NCBI GenBank assembly: GCA_964342805.1
Contig: CAYFHQ010000066.1
Location: 1-20,674, forward strand
Source: CAYFHQ01 sp964342805
Lineage (GTDB): Bacteria; Bacillota; Clostridia; Peptostreptococcales; Acidaminobacteraceae
Direction of reading: 5' to 3'
Length of the DNA stretch: 20,674 bases
A program made the position numbers and the translations under genes. A model generated the notes under the pieces. The model saw only the letters and a list, made by a program, of their open reading frames with translations, searched no databases and was not told the DNA's origin. This document shows, one piece after another, positions 7,807-15,731 of this stretch. How positions within the stretch are numbered: the stretch's first letter is position 1; the number at the start of each line of letters is the position of its first letter.

Positions 7807-8922
7807 TTATTCGTTGCGAAGGGTCAGAAGCTTCTCTTTTAATCCCTGTTCCAACTGGAGTAGTTCCTTCTCAGACTCAATCCGCTTCACACGGCCTTCC
7901 TTTTGAATTTGGATGGTCTCTTCAATTGTTGTCAACAGGTCGTCATTCACCTGACGGAGGGTTTCGATATCCACAATACCACGCTCCATTTCCCTAGCTG
8001 CACCTACTGTGTTTTGCTTCAACAAGGCTGCGTTCTTCTTTAGTAGGTCATTGGTCGTGTCTGTAACCTTCTTTTGAACGGCCAGGGCCTTTTGCTGGCG
8101 TAACATGGTAATGGAAAGCACAATCTGGTTCTTCCATAGGGGGATCGCATTTAGGATGGAGGACTGGATCTTCTCCACCAGAACCTGGTCATTATTCTGA
8201 ATCAAACGGATTTGTGGGGCCGTTTGAATGGTGATCATCTTGGACAGTTTCAGGTCATGGGCCTTTTTCTCAAAACGGTTGGTCAGTTCAATAAGGTCGT
8301 TGAGTCGCTGGGTGTCCACAGGATCATTGGACTGGATGGCCAGATCTCTTGCCTTGGGAATGTCCACTTCATGGAGTTGCTGTAGCTTCATGTCTGCTGC
8401 TGCGATATACACGTTCAAGTCCCGCAAGTAGTCCAGGTTCTTTTCGAACAAGCCGTCCAACATGGTAATGTCCTTCAGCATATTCATTTTCGCCTTGTCC
8501 AGCTCATTGACAATCCGCTCAACTTCTACACTGAGTTTGGTGTACTGGGCAGTGAACTTTTTCGTTGAGTTCACCATGTCACCGATAATGGGCATTTTGG
8601 CTAGAAAACTCTCCTTCTCATTGAGGGAGTTCACATCCAATTGCTTAACGTCTAACATCAGCTCCGTAAGAATTTCGCCCACATAGCCACTGTCTTTTGC
8701 TGAAACCTTGCCTAATACCTTGTCAGCAAATTGGGAGATCTGACTCTGGATACCCACACCATATTGAAGGACATATTGAGAGTCTTCCACGTCAATGGCC
8801 TGGGCCAATTCTTTGGCCTGTTCCATTTGTTCTGCAGGTAGTTGACTGGCGTCAAATTGCTCCTCCAGGTCCAACTCTATCTTCTTCACATCAATTTCTT
8901 GAACTGCTACTTCATTTTTCAT
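7807..8922 (-). CDS. telA: TelA/KlaA family toxic-anion resistance protein
   Basis: A 371-residue protein of the TelA (toxic anion resistance, PF05816) family, named from tellurite resistance; in Gram-positive bacteria members are linked to envelope-stress and antibiotic tolerance, but the biochemical activity is not settled. It is soluble and mostly alpha-helical with coiled-coil character. Recognisable family segments include FLAKMPIIGDMVNSTKKF, the YTKLSVEVERIVNELDKAK stretch, and MLDGLFEKNLDYLRDLNVYI. The length matches the family. The ATG is preceded by GGAGGT at 8 bases. It is the last gene of a three-gene operon, 12 bases after the binding-protein gene, and is followed by a terminator. 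The family is clear; the physiological substrate is not. Confidence 0.9.
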   Translation of the reverse strand: MKNEVAVQEIDVKKIELDLEEQFDASQLPAEQMEQAKELAQAIDVEDSQYVLQYGVGIQSQISQFADKVLGKVSAKDSGYVGEILTELMLDVKQLDVNSLNEKESFLAKMPIIGDMVNSTKKFTAQYTKLSVEVERIVNELDKAKMNMLKDITMLDGLFEKNLDYLRDLNVYIAAADMKLQQLHEVDIPKARDLAIQSNDPVDTQRLNDLIELTNRFEKKAHDLKLSKMITIQTAPQIRLIQNNDQVLVEKIQSSILNAIPLWKNQIVLSITMLRQQKALAVQKKVTDTTNDLLKKNAALLKQNTVGAAREMERGIVDIETLRQVNDDLLTTIEETIQIQKEGRVKRIESEKELLQLEQGLKEKLLTLRNE

Positions 8923-8934
8923 AACCTACCTCCA

Positions 8935-9996
8935 TTACTTCTCTTGCAGCAACTCTCGGAGTTTCTGCATGGTAGTGTCATTTAACTGGCCTACCACATA
9001 TTTTATGTCTTCAGGTATCGAAGCCACCATGACTTGGCCTTCTGCAGGTGCTTGGCCATAGGTGCCTGTTCGATAACCATGTCGCTCTCTCGCTCTAGCT
9101 TGGATATCCGGGTCCTGGAGGGCCTTAGACAACCGCTGCCCACCTTCGGTCAAACTAATCACAGTGTGTTCAGCCCAAACCGTTGGTTTTGGATATACCA
9201 CTTCCATACGATCCTTTACACTTTCCCAAACTGTTGGATGGTGATAAGCAAAGGACAAAAACTGGCTTTCATAGCCTGCGACCATGGACTTAGCCCCTGG
9301 CCCCATTCGCAGATAGTCTTTAAACAAGGCGTCAGCTGAATGGTCCATTCGTTCAGTGGGTAGCCCTTGACGCAAGTCGTCAGCCAAGGCCTCCAGCTCT
9401 GCTACATCAGGGCCCTGTCCGCTGTTAAGCACCGTGCCCAGTAAACCATAATACATCAATGCCGATGCGCTTTTACCCGGGTCTGCCGTCTGGACTAACA
9501 CGTCACCCTGGGCACCAGATCCCATGTCTCTCCAGCTTGCACCTTTTTGCAAGGCCGCTTGGTACTCGACCATATCCATATAGGTGAAGTCCCCTTCTTT
9601 CAAAAAGAGGCCACTCTGGTCAGTACCTTCCAAAACTAGGTCCCAACTATAGAGGACCAAGGGGGAATAAAAAACCGTTTCCGTGGAAACCGGCTCAATG
9701 CCTGCAGTTTCTAAAATCCCCTGGGGGACTGGACTTCCAGTGAAAAAGAAGTCATACCGCTGTTTCCTGGAATCAATCATTTCTAAGGAACCTGCTTCAC
9801 GGTAAGAAACCTCTAAGCCATACTTCCATTTCAAAATCCGTTGTACTTCTGGGTCCTCAAACAAATCAGCCTTATCTGGAGTTATCGTGCCTTGTACAAC
9901 GGTTATGTCTTGTACGCCGAAGCCATAAATGGCTACGCCGACGCCTGCGGCGATTACTAAAGCCAGGACGATGAGTCCGATAATTCTGCCTCTCAT
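8935..9996 (-). CDS. Membrane-anchored substrate-binding-like protein
   Basis: A 353-residue protein with an N-terminal membrane anchor (about residues 5-25) and an extracellular domain resembling type-2 periplasmic binding proteins of the SBP_bac_11 sort, which in Gram-positive bacteria can stand beside or be fused to von Willebrand A domains. Supporting segments are YDFFFTGSPVPQGI, ETVFYSPLVLYSWDLVL, QTADPGKSASALMYYGLL and, near the end, DPDIQARARERHGYRTGT, the usual ligand-cleft and C-terminal pattern. No Cys lipobox is seen, so it is probably held by the helix. Its ATG overlaps the xpaC stop by one base (TAATG), and telA follows after 12 bases, indicating tight coupling. No ABC permease or ATPase accompanies it, so it is more likely a sensor or envelope scaffold than a transport receptor. 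Confidence 0.75.
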   Translation of the reverse strand: MRGRIIGLIVLALVIAAGVGVAIYGFGVQDITVVQGTITPDKADLFEDPEVQRILKWKYGLEVSYREAGSLEMIDSRKQRYDFFFTGSPVPQGILETAGIEPVSTETVFYSPLVLYSWDLVLEGTDQSGLFLKEGDFTYMDMVEYQAALQKGASWRDMGSGAQGDVLVQTADPGKSASALMYYGLLGTVLNSGQGPDVAELEALADDLRQGLPTERMDHSADALFKDYLRMGPGAKSMVAGYESQFLSFAYHHPTVWESVKDRMEVVYPKPTVWAEHTVISLTEGGQRLSKALQDPDIQARARERHGYRTGTYGQAPAEGQVMVASIPEDIKYVVGQLNDTTMQKLRELLQEK

Positions 9997-10613
9997 TATG
10001 CCTCCTCTGAGTCCAGGGTCTTCTGTAGCAACTCAAGTTCAACATCAAGATCAAAGACTTCTTCTTGTGCAAATCTGACCAACTGCTGCTTGTACATGTC
10101 CCTTAGGGAAAAGAGCATTTTTTCAGACCGCTTCAGTGACTTGATAATGTCGTCTGTCATGAGACGCTTGCCTGAAATCTCAACGTATCGTTCAAGGACA
10201 TTGATGGTTGCGTCCATATAGTAATTGACGAACTTACGAGCTGATTTAATGTTCTTGGGGTCCTTCACAATGTCGTCGGTAATACGATCGCTCAGGTCTG
10301 CCATCTCAGTAACCACGGAACGAACTTTCTTACTCTTAATCTGTTTCTTCAAGCGTCGAATAATTTCTGTTTTCCCACGCATGGTTTCCACAGTTGCCAA
10401 AACGGACTTTCGGTCTAGACCATACTTCTCGTAATTCATGGGGCGAAGCCTCGTCCGGCGGTCAAACAAGAGCAATACACCAATATATGTACCTAGGCCA
10501 GCTCCGGCTGCGATCCATACTTGTGTGTGTAGTGCCACAAAGAATAATACAAATACAGCGCCTCCAATTAGGCCTGCTGTGATATCCGTACTCCATTTCG
10601 ATAGTTTTCTCAT
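9996..10613 (-). CDS. xpaC: XpaC family membrane protein
   Basis: A 205-residue member of the XpaC family (PF10112), named after hydrolysis of 5-bromo-4-chloroindolyl phosphate but not shown to be an enzyme here. Two membrane helices lie near the N-terminus (about 11-28 and 31-50), followed by the family stretch YEKYGLDRKSVLATVETM and a long charged cytoplasmic helical region with coiled-coil character. The ATG chosen has GAGGGTGA upstream; a TTG five codons earlier would be the longest frame but overlaps this ribosome binding site. xpaC and telA genes are recurrent neighbours in Firmicutes, and here they flank an anchored binding protein. No strong promoter was found; a TATGAT box near 10650 lacks a good -35. 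Confidence 0.88.
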   Translation of the reverse strand: MRKLSKWSTDITAGLIGGAVFVLFFVALHTQVWIAAGAGLGTYIGVLLLFDRRTRLRPMNYEKYGLDRKSVLATVETMRGKTEIIRRLKKQIKSKKVRSVVTEMADLSDRITDDIVKDPKNIKSARKFVNYYMDATINVLERYVEISGKRLMTDDIIKSLKRSEKMLFSLRDMYKQQLVRFAQEEVFDLDVELELLQKTLDSEEA

Positions 10614-10768
10614 ATCTGTCACCCTCAATCCAAACTACTAATTCAATACCATCATACCTGTTACACCTTAACATTCGATTAGAAGACACATAAAATTCCA
10701 TCAAATTCTCTCATTTTAAGGGGTAACTTTCTCATACTGATGGTTTCACGGTCCCAAAGGACCCCATA

Positions 10769-11725
10769 TTAGCGGATGGATAAACTTGCAGTGGTAGGGA
10801 CTTGGGCCTTTAACCAGCGTAAAACGTCAGTATACACCTGTTGTTTGTTGAAGTCATTGAGGAGTTCGTGGCGGCTACCCGGGTAAATCTTACAAGTCAC
10901 AGACTGGACGCCCGCGGCCTCGTACTGGTTGGCAACCTTCAAGACATCGTCTCCACCCTTGCCCGCCATGGGGTCCTCTTCCCCAGAGATAATGAAGATG
11001 GGCAAGTCCTTGGGTACCTGGTCAAAGCGGCTTTGGTCATAAGCCTTGAGCGTACCGGAAAGCATTTGATAGCCATAATCAGCAGAAATCATGACATTGC
11101 AAAATGGATCAGCGATATACTTGTCCACTTCCACTGGGTCGCGGCTAATAAAATCCGATGGTGTCCTGGGGTCTTTGACCCCGTCATTGAGGGTTCCATA
11201 GATTAGCTGATGGATGAAGGGGCTGGGATTCTGTGTTTTTTGAACAAGGGAAACCAGTTTAGCTACGTTGCGGACGAGCCACACCAACCGGCCCTTGCCC
11301 CCCGTTGTTCCACTCAAGACCGCCCCAGCCAACCGGTCTCCATACCTGGCCATGTAGTCTCTTGCCAAAAAGGAACCCATGCTATGGCCAAAGACAAAGA
11401 CGGGCAGACCTTCATAAGCTGCCTGAATATGATGGTAGACGGTCCCCATGTCCCCCAGGGTCATGTTCCACCCATTACCCTTTTCAGAAAATGTGGAATG
11501 GGGCACAGCTTCATTAACCGACTTCCCATGACCTCGGTGGTCATTTCCAAAGACTACAAACCCATTTTCAGCCAGGAAGGAGGCAAATCCATCATAACGG
11601 AGGATGTGCTCCACAGACCCATGGACCAGCTGGATGGCTGCCAGGGGCACCACCTTAGGATCATGCCATTTGTAACACTGGATCTTTAGCCCGTCAATCG
11701 ACTGAAAGGTATAAGACTCTCTCAT
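10769..11725 (-). CDS. Alpha/beta hydrolase, monoacylglycerol-lipase-like (S33 type)
   Basis: A 318-residue serine hydrolase of the alpha/beta fold, similar to monoacylglycerol lipases/lysophospholipases. The nucleophile elbow GHSMG gives Ser115; the acid is probably Asp251 in ISGEEDPM and the base His286 in GSRHELLND, all correctly spaced. The oxyanion region LVHGSVEH (33-40) and the motif NDHRGHGKS (61-69) match the family. There is no signal peptide, so it is cytoplasmic. The ATG has a GGGGGAT ribosome binding site. It is transcribed alone, with a terminator upstream and only a weak hairpin downstream. The natural ester substrate is unknown. Confidence 0.88.
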   Translation of the reverse strand: MRESYTFQSIDGLKIQCYKWHDPKVVPLAAIQLVHGSVEHILRYDGFASFLAENGFVVFGNDHRGHGKSVNEAVPHSTFSEKGNGWNMTLGDMGTVYHHIQAAYEGLPVFVFGHSMGSFLARDYMARYGDRLAGAVLSGTTGGKGRLVWLVRNVAKLVSLVQKTQNPSPFIHQLIYGTLNDGVKDPRTPSDFISRDPVEVDKYIADPFCNVMISADYGYQMLSGTLKAYDQSRFDQVPKDLPIFIISGEEDPMAGKGGDDVLKVANQYEAAGVQSVTCKIYPGSRHELLNDFNKQQVYTDVLRWLKAQVPTTASLSIR

Positions 11726-11791
11726 GTTTATCCCCCATTTTTATACTCTGTCATCTGTCAAGTTTGCCAGACTATCCCAATCTTACGGATA

Positions 11792-11817
11792 AAAAAGCGT
11801 GCACTCCTGTACACGCC
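11792..11817 (-). terminator. Intrinsic terminator after the tandem GNAT gene
   Basis: On the minus strand GCGTGTAC and GTGCACGC pair (one U-G wobble) around an AGGA loop, followed directly by six T. It stands about 60 bases after the stop codon of the GNAT gene. Confidence 0.85.
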
Positions 11818-11876
11818 ATTTTTCTTGTTCAGCCCATAGGGATATACGCCCACTTTGGGACCTGCCCTAAATATCT

Positions 11877-12854
11877 CTACATTTCTAACAGTCCTGCCAG
11901 GCTCCGCACATCAGACCAGTGGTAGGACACTTCTCTTAACTGCTTACCAAAGACCGTGAGCACCTTCTCCGATCCCATTTTGCCGCCAATGGCCTCATAG
12001 AAAGCACAGGAAGGGCTGGCCTCCAGTACCCATACCACCATTTCTTCTATGTTCTGGGCTTGGAAGAATTTTGCCACTTGTGCCATGAGCCGGGTGCCAA
12101 TGCCCCCCCGATGGTAGTCCTCAAGGATATAGATGGCCCCCAGTTCACCCAGGTACTTCTTTCCGTCACGGACGATATTCCCCCGGGCAAAACCAGCAAT
12201 TTCACCGTTCTCAGCCTCTGCCACAACCATATAACTATTGCCCGTCTGGTCTTCCAGCACATCTTCAGCAATCCGCTTTCGACTTTCAACATTCAGGTTT
12301 TTTAGATATGCTTCTGGTAGAACGCCTGCATAGGACGTCCGCCACACATCGATAGACACCTGGGCCACAGCCTCCACATCCTTCTTTTCCAATGTACGAA
12401 GGGTTGCAGGAATCCACCGTTTCTGGCCAGGCTTCCATCCCTGTATGGGACGTCTGAGAAAGTACCGCGTACTGGTCACGGGGTAGTCTTCTTGGGCCCA
12501 GACCACTTCAAATCCATACTTTTGATAAAAGGGCAGGGCCTGAAAGCTAAAGGTTGATGTAAAGGCATACTTCTTACCTTCCCGGTAGCCCAGCTCCATG
12601 GCCTGGTCAAGGAGTTGACTCCCAATCCCCTTGCCCCTGTGATCGTCTGATATCCATAGGTACTCTAGCTTTAACCAGTCCCCGTACAACTCGATAACGA
12701 GACCACCAATCAACTCCCCAGTGTCCGACTCGGACTCAAGGACAATGGTTTCCCGGTCAAATGCCTCAAAATGGGTCGCATTATACTCACGAAGCGCCTC
12801 ACGAACCCGATTCACTTGTTCCTCGTTAGCCTTGCGTTTTATTTTACTCCGCAT
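11877..12854 (-). CDS. Tandem GNAT N-acetyltransferase
   Basis: A 325-residue protein made of two GNAT domains, which transfer acetyl from acetyl-CoA to an amine of a small molecule or protein. Domain 1 (about 1-135) has the acetyl-CoA loop DDHRGKGIGSQLL (70-82); domain 2 (about 148-325) has EDYHRGGIGTRLM (245-257), both fitting the R/Q-x-x-G-x-G/A signature, and both carry the tyrosine/phenylalanine-glycine element near the end (FYQKYGFEV; FYEAIGGKM). The start has a strong GGAGG ribosome binding site. The two halves probably arose by fusion or duplication; the substrate is unknown. It is divergent from the small membrane protein gene 86 bases away and ends at a terminator. Confidence 0.88.
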   Translation of the reverse strand: MRSKIKRKANEEQVNRVREALREYNATHFEAFDRETIVLESESDTGELIGGLVIELYGDWLKLEYLWISDDHRGKGIGSQLLDQAMELGYREGKKYAFTSTFSFQALPFYQKYGFEVVWAQEDYPVTSTRYFLRRPIQGWKPGQKRWIPATLRTLEKKDVEAVAQVSIDVWRTSYAGVLPEAYLKNLNVESRKRIAEDVLEDQTGNSYMVVAEAENGEIAGFARGNIVRDGKKYLGELGAIYILEDYHRGGIGTRLMAQVAKFFQAQNIEEMVVWVLEASPSCAFYEAIGGKMGSEKVLTVFGKQLREVSYHWSDVRSLAGLLEM

Positions 12855-12890
12855 TTTTCCTCCATCTAAGTCAGATATTTGCTCTCCCGG

Positions 12891-12919
12891 TTGAAATCAG
12901 TGGCATACACTCCTATAAT
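12891..12919 (+). promoter_or_regulatory. Strong sigma-A promoter of the small membrane protein gene
   Basis: TTGAAA (12891-12896), a 17-base spacer and a perfect TATAAT (12914-12919). It gives a leader of only about 15 nt, most of it the ribosome binding site. One of the best promoter matches in the window. Confidence 0.85.
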
Positions 12920-12940
12920 AGAAGGTACAAGGAGGCAAGT

Positions 12941-13141
12941 ATGCAATTCCTACTACGACCATTTTTTCTAATCGCATTTATTGCATTGCTCATTGGCTCT
13001 CTGCTGTTGGGAATTCGGATTGGGCAAAAGAAGAATAACCCCAAATCCAAGACTGGCAACGCGATGATGCTATCGTCCATCTTGATCATCTTCAGCTTTG
13101 TAGCCATCGTCGTCATTCTTTACTTATTACAATATGTCTAG
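12941..13141 (+). CDS. Small two-helix membrane protein
   Basis: A 66-residue protein with two predicted transmembrane helices (about 6-26 and 43-65) joined by a basic loop (RIGQKKNNPKSKTGN) that is probably cytoplasmic. I do not recognise the family. The coding claim is well supported: a near-consensus promoter, an AAGGAGG ribosome binding site six bases before the ATG, and a strong terminator whose stem overlaps the stop codon form a compact monocistronic unit of about 240 bases. It is one of only two plus-strand genes here, set between the oppositely read GNAT and HAD genes. An opposite-strand frame at the same place has no such signals. The role could be stress-related or a membrane-complex accessory, but nothing in the sequence decides this. 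Confidence 0.85.
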   Translation: MQFLLRPFFLIAFIALLIGSLLLGIRIGQKKNNPKSKTGNAMMLSSILIIFSFVAIVVILYLLQYV

Positions 13142-13162
13142 TCCGCCTTTGGCGGACTTTTT
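13140..13162 (+). terminator. Intrinsic terminator of the small membrane protein gene
   Basis: AGTCCGCC and GGCGGACT pair perfectly around a TTT loop and are followed by TTTT-A-CTTTTTA. The stem includes the last base pairs of the stop codon. The minus strand lacks a T-tract, so it serves the plus-strand gene only. Confidence 0.92.
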
Positions 13163-13811
13163 ACTTTTTAAAGAGCTTGGCCACGGTTGACAAGGAGGGC
13201 AAGATTTTCATAGCCTTGTCCTTCACCAAGTCATTTGGCGCAAGCGCATCGGGTATAAAAATCACTGGCGCCCCTGCTGTTGAAGCGGCCTCGACACCTG
13301 CATACGAGTCTTCAAGGACTAGACAATTGCTTGGATTCTTGTCTAGACCCATACAGGCCTTTTCAATAATCTCGGGATGGGGTTTGGAGTGCTCTACCTC
13401 GTCCCCGCAGACAACAACCTTAAAGTACTGGCGAACCCCCGCCAGTTGGAGCATCATTTCAGCTTTTTCCCTGTGGGTTGACGTCGCAACCGCCAGGGGA
13501 AGTTGCAAGTCCTGGAGGATCTCCAGGAGGTCCATGAGCCCCTCTTTCATGGGTATGCCATACAAGCGGTACTTTTCCACCATCATTTCGTCAGCCCTGG
13601 CTGCTACGGTGCTAAAGGGAAACAGCTCTCCCACGTGACCACTGAGTATGTCAATGGTACGATCTAAATTCTGGCCGATGCACGCTTCCAGCCATTCATT
13701 TTCCAATTGATATCCATATATTTTTGCTGCTTGTATCCAACAGGCTATGGCTGTCTTTTCTGTGTCAAACATGGTGCCATCCATGTCGAATATGACTGCT
13801 TTTATTTTCAT
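13161..13811 (-). CDS. HAD-superfamily phosphatase, beta-phosphoglucomutase-like
   Basis: A 216-residue haloacid-dehalogenase-type phosphohydrolase, subfamily IA with a helical cap (about residues 16-85). Motif I is FDMDGTMFDTE, with nucleophile Asp9 and acid/base Asp11; motif II is the Ser/Thr at 110-112 in VATSTHREK; motif III is Lys143 in SKPHPE; motif IV is LEDSYAGVEAA with Glu167/Asp168 for magnesium. The layout fits sugar-phosphate phosphatases and beta-phosphoglucomutases, but the substrate cannot be fixed. The ATG has an AGGAGA ribosome binding site. It follows the DppA gene by 36 bases and may be its operon partner. No U-tract terminator is visible after it. Confidence 0.88.
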   Translation of the reverse strand: MKIKAVIFDMDGTMFDTEKTAIACWIQAAKIYGYQLENEWLEACIGQNLDRTIDILSGHVGELFPFSTVAARADEMMVEKYRLYGIPMKEGLMDLLEILQDLQLPLAVATSTHREKAEMMLQLAGVRQYFKVVVCGDEVEHSKPHPEIIEKACMGLDKNPSNCLVLEDSYAGVEAASTAGAPVIFIPDALAPNDLVKDKAMKILPSLSTVAKLFKK

Positions 13812-13847
13812 GACTTCTCCTGCTACATTACCATTGGAACTAGGCTT

Positions 13848-14645
13848 CTAAAGGGCAAACATCAAGAATCGTAAGATGTCCATGTAATCGTCTGCTTCCA
13901 TGCGAACCAACCGGTCTCCCACCAGGCTTGCTCCTGGGTAAAAACTAGACTTATAAGCGTGGATGGCCTTGGCGTAGTCCACTTCCAGTACAAAGGACTC
14001 TGGCATTTCCAAAAGACACGCTTGCAGGTTACCTGAAAGGGCTTCTTTCGTCGCCTTTTCAATTTGTTCCACTATGACCTGGGGGTGAATACTAATAGAG
14101 GAGTCTCCTACACCCTTGTTGACACCCACTGTACGAATATGGCCATTGGCCTTCTTCACATGGGTGGCCAACTCCCAGTCCCCGGCCACCAGGATTGTTG
14201 GAACGCCAACATAAGCTGCTGTATAGGCATTAACCAAGAACTCGGTTGCAAACTGACCATTTAATCGGATTTCTGTCGCCCGACCTGTTAGGGTATGGGA
14301 CAGGGGATTTCCGCCTGATCCTGATCCTGAGTGATAGCCCACCATGATGGCGGCGTCAAAGGTCTCGTCAATTTCTTGCATCATCATAAAGGGATGACCG
14401 CTCCACCCCCGTACCAGGGTTGCCTCCATGGGCATGGCACTGGGGTCCATATTCCTGGCAGAGTCATGGGCGTCCTTGATCCAAATGTCTTTTACGCCAG
14501 CTGCTTTTGCACCCTTGCAAACGGCCAAGACTTCCTGGGTCATTTGCTTGCCAAACTCCCGGTAGTCTCCCTTATTCTTGTCTGTTTCATTCCAGTGGGC
14601 AATCCCTGCAACGCCCTCAATATCTGCACTGATATATAGCTTCAT
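13848..14645 (-). CDS. dppA: D-aminopeptidase DppA-type (M55)
   Basis: A 265-residue zinc metallopeptidase of family M55, which removes N-terminal D-amino acids (such as D-Ala) from peptides, probably for recycling cell-wall peptides. The metal ligands expected from Bacillus DppA are all present: Asp8 and Glu10 (SADIEGVAG), His60 (KDAHDSA), His105 (MVGYHSGSG) and Glu135 (FATEFLVNAY); His117 in LSHTLTGR is the probable catalytic residue. The length is normal, and members form decameric shells. The ATG has a GGGGGAC ribosome binding site. In Bacillus subtilis dppA opens a dipeptide ABC transporter operon; here no transporter is present, and the neighbours are an ankyrin protein 11 bases upstream and a HAD phosphatase downstream. 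Confidence 0.92.
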   Translation of the reverse strand: MKLYISADIEGVAGIAHWNETDKNKGDYREFGKQMTQEVLAVCKGAKAAGVKDIWIKDAHDSARNMDPSAMPMEATLVRGWSGHPFMMMQEIDETFDAAIMVGYHSGSGSGGNPLSHTLTGRATEIRLNGQFATEFLVNAYTAAYVGVPTILVAGDWELATHVKKANGHIRTVGVNKGVGDSSISIHPQVIVEQIEKATKEALSGNLQACLLEMPESFVLEVDYAKAIHAYKSSFYPGASLVGDRLVRMEADDYMDILRFLMFAL

Positions 14646-14656
14646 ATGTCCCCCTA

Positions 14657-15325
14657 TTACGACTCCTTGTTCCAGCTTTCTAACAACTGGACGATCTCTA
14701 GGTGGTTGCGCTCCTTTGCCACGTCAATGGGTGTCAAAAAATCGGCACTCATGACCTGAGGATCCGCCCCCCACTCCAATAATAACTGAACGATTTCTAT
14801 ATTGCTTCTTGACGCCGCTATGTGTAGGGGCGTTAGGTGGCTGGGTTCTTGGGAAAAGGCCACATTTGCTCCACGCTCAAGGAGCAGTCTCACAGCCTTC
14901 ACTTGACCTTTTCCAATGGCCGCCTGAAGGGGCGAGTTTCCAAAGGACGCGTCACTCAATGAAGGTCGATCGATTTGCGCTCCCCGTTTTAGGAGCATGT
15001 CCAACATGTCCTGGTGGCCCCAAAATGCAGCTAAGTGCAAAGGGGTCCAACCATCCATGCTAAACTCCATGGCTTTTTCCGGTGCCTTGTCCAAGATGTC
15101 TGCCACACAGGACAGGTCATCCATCCCTACACATTCATGTATGGTAAAGGTGTGTTTGGCCTGGTAAAGCAGTTTGGCGATGTCTGGCTTATTGGTATAC
15201 AAGGCATATAAAATAGGTGTGATCCCATACTCATTAACGTCCGTCAACTGGTTGGGATGATCTTTGATAATTCGTTTAACTGAAGGTATATCATTTCCCT
15301 GAATGGCTATGTATAGATTCCCCAT
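14657..15325 (-). CDS. Ankyrin-repeat protein
   Basis: A 222-residue cytoplasmic protein built almost wholly of ankyrin repeats, with no signal peptide or membrane segment. Clear repeats include DGWTPLHLAAFWGHQDMLDM (91-110), SPLQAAIGKGQVKAVRLLLE (131-150) and TPLHIAASRSNIEIVQLLLE (165-184), with more degenerate ones at about 3-57, 62-85 and 197-217. The repeats form a protein-binding surface; no enzymatic domain is attached. The start is the ATG of MGNLYIAIQG, since CGGAGGA sits just before it; an upstream frame extension lacks a ribosome binding site. It ends 11 bases before dppA, so the two are probably co-transcribed. The partner protein is unknown. Confidence 0.9.
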   Translation of the reverse strand: MGNLYIAIQGNDIPSVKRIIKDHPNQLTDVNEYGITPILYALYTNKPDIAKLLYQAKHTFTIHECVGMDDLSCVADILDKAPEKAMEFSMDGWTPLHLAAFWGHQDMLDMLLKRGAQIDRPSLSDASFGNSPLQAAIGKGQVKAVRLLLERGANVAFSQEPSHLTPLHIAASRSNIEIVQLLLEWGADPQVMSADFLTPIDVAKERNHLEIVQLLESWNKES

Positions 15326-15413
15326 GGCTTCCTCCGATCGGTTTGCATGAACTTTCGAACCCTCGTTATACATACCCACTTACATCCAATTCGACATCAG
15401 ATTTTTGAAGCCT

Positions 15414-15644
15414 TCATTTTTTTATCTTTTCATTGCCCCTTTTGAAATTTCCAGTGACTTTGGCAAGGGCCAGCTGAACTTCCATGTCACCAGCCCCTTG
15501 GATGCGCCCTATGAGTTTCTTGGCCTTTGCCCCTACAAGTATCATGACTTGCCGACCTTCATAAAAGATCCGGACTTTACCGTCCTTGGTCTCCTGGTAA
15601 CTAAAGGGCTCTTGTTCTAATCGCCCTGCTTGATCAATCGGCAT
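15414..15644 (-). CDS. Conserved small basic protein of unknown function
   Basis: A 76-residue protein with a beta-rich start (QETKDGKVRIFYEGRQVMIL) followed by GAKAKKLIGRIQG and a C-terminal helix ending in AKVTGNFKRGNEKIKK. I recall similar short proteins with the ending TGNFKRGNE in Clostridia and Bacilli, annotated as hypothetical; this is from memory and was not searched. It is soluble and basic, which would fit nucleic-acid or ribosome contact, but that is a guess. The ATG has an ACGGAG ribosome binding site. It lies 37 bases after a terminator and 88 bases before the ankyrin gene, so it may be transcribed alone. Confidence 0.75.
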   Translation of the reverse strand: MPIDQAGRLEQEPFSYQETKDGKVRIFYEGRQVMILVGAKAKKLIGRIQGAGDMEVQLALAKVTGNFKRGNEKIKK

Positions 15645-15681
15645 GGTGAACTCCGTTTCAATATTTTTAACGTAACCTTAG

Positions 15682-15703
15682 AAAAAATGGGCATAACGCC
15701 CAT
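15682..15703 (-). terminator. Intrinsic terminator of the toroid-GNAT-membrane protein operon
   Basis: On the minus strand ATGGGC and GCCCAT pair around GTTAT and are followed by six T. A second, imperfect hairpin (GGACAGGG with CCTTGTCC) lies between it and the stop codon at 15732. Confidence 0.85.
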
Positions 15704-15731
15704 TGGACAAGGATAAAAACCCTGTCCTACT

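Noticed and set aside
10750..10763. Hairpin GGTCC-CAAA-GGACC after the alpha/beta hydrolase gene
   Set aside because: Only five base pairs and no T-tract; not enough to call a terminator.
11210..11689. 159-codon plus-strand frame
   Set aside because: Antisense to the alpha/beta hydrolase gene, which has an intact catalytic triad.
12913..13116. 67-codon minus-strand frame opposite the small membrane protein gene
   Set aside because: No promoter, ribosome binding site or terminator on that strand, while the plus-strand frame has all three.
15405..15425. Palindrome TGAAGCCTTCA flanked by A/T runs after the 76-residue protein gene
   Set aside because: The inverted repeat leaves a one-base loop, so it cannot form a terminator hairpin.
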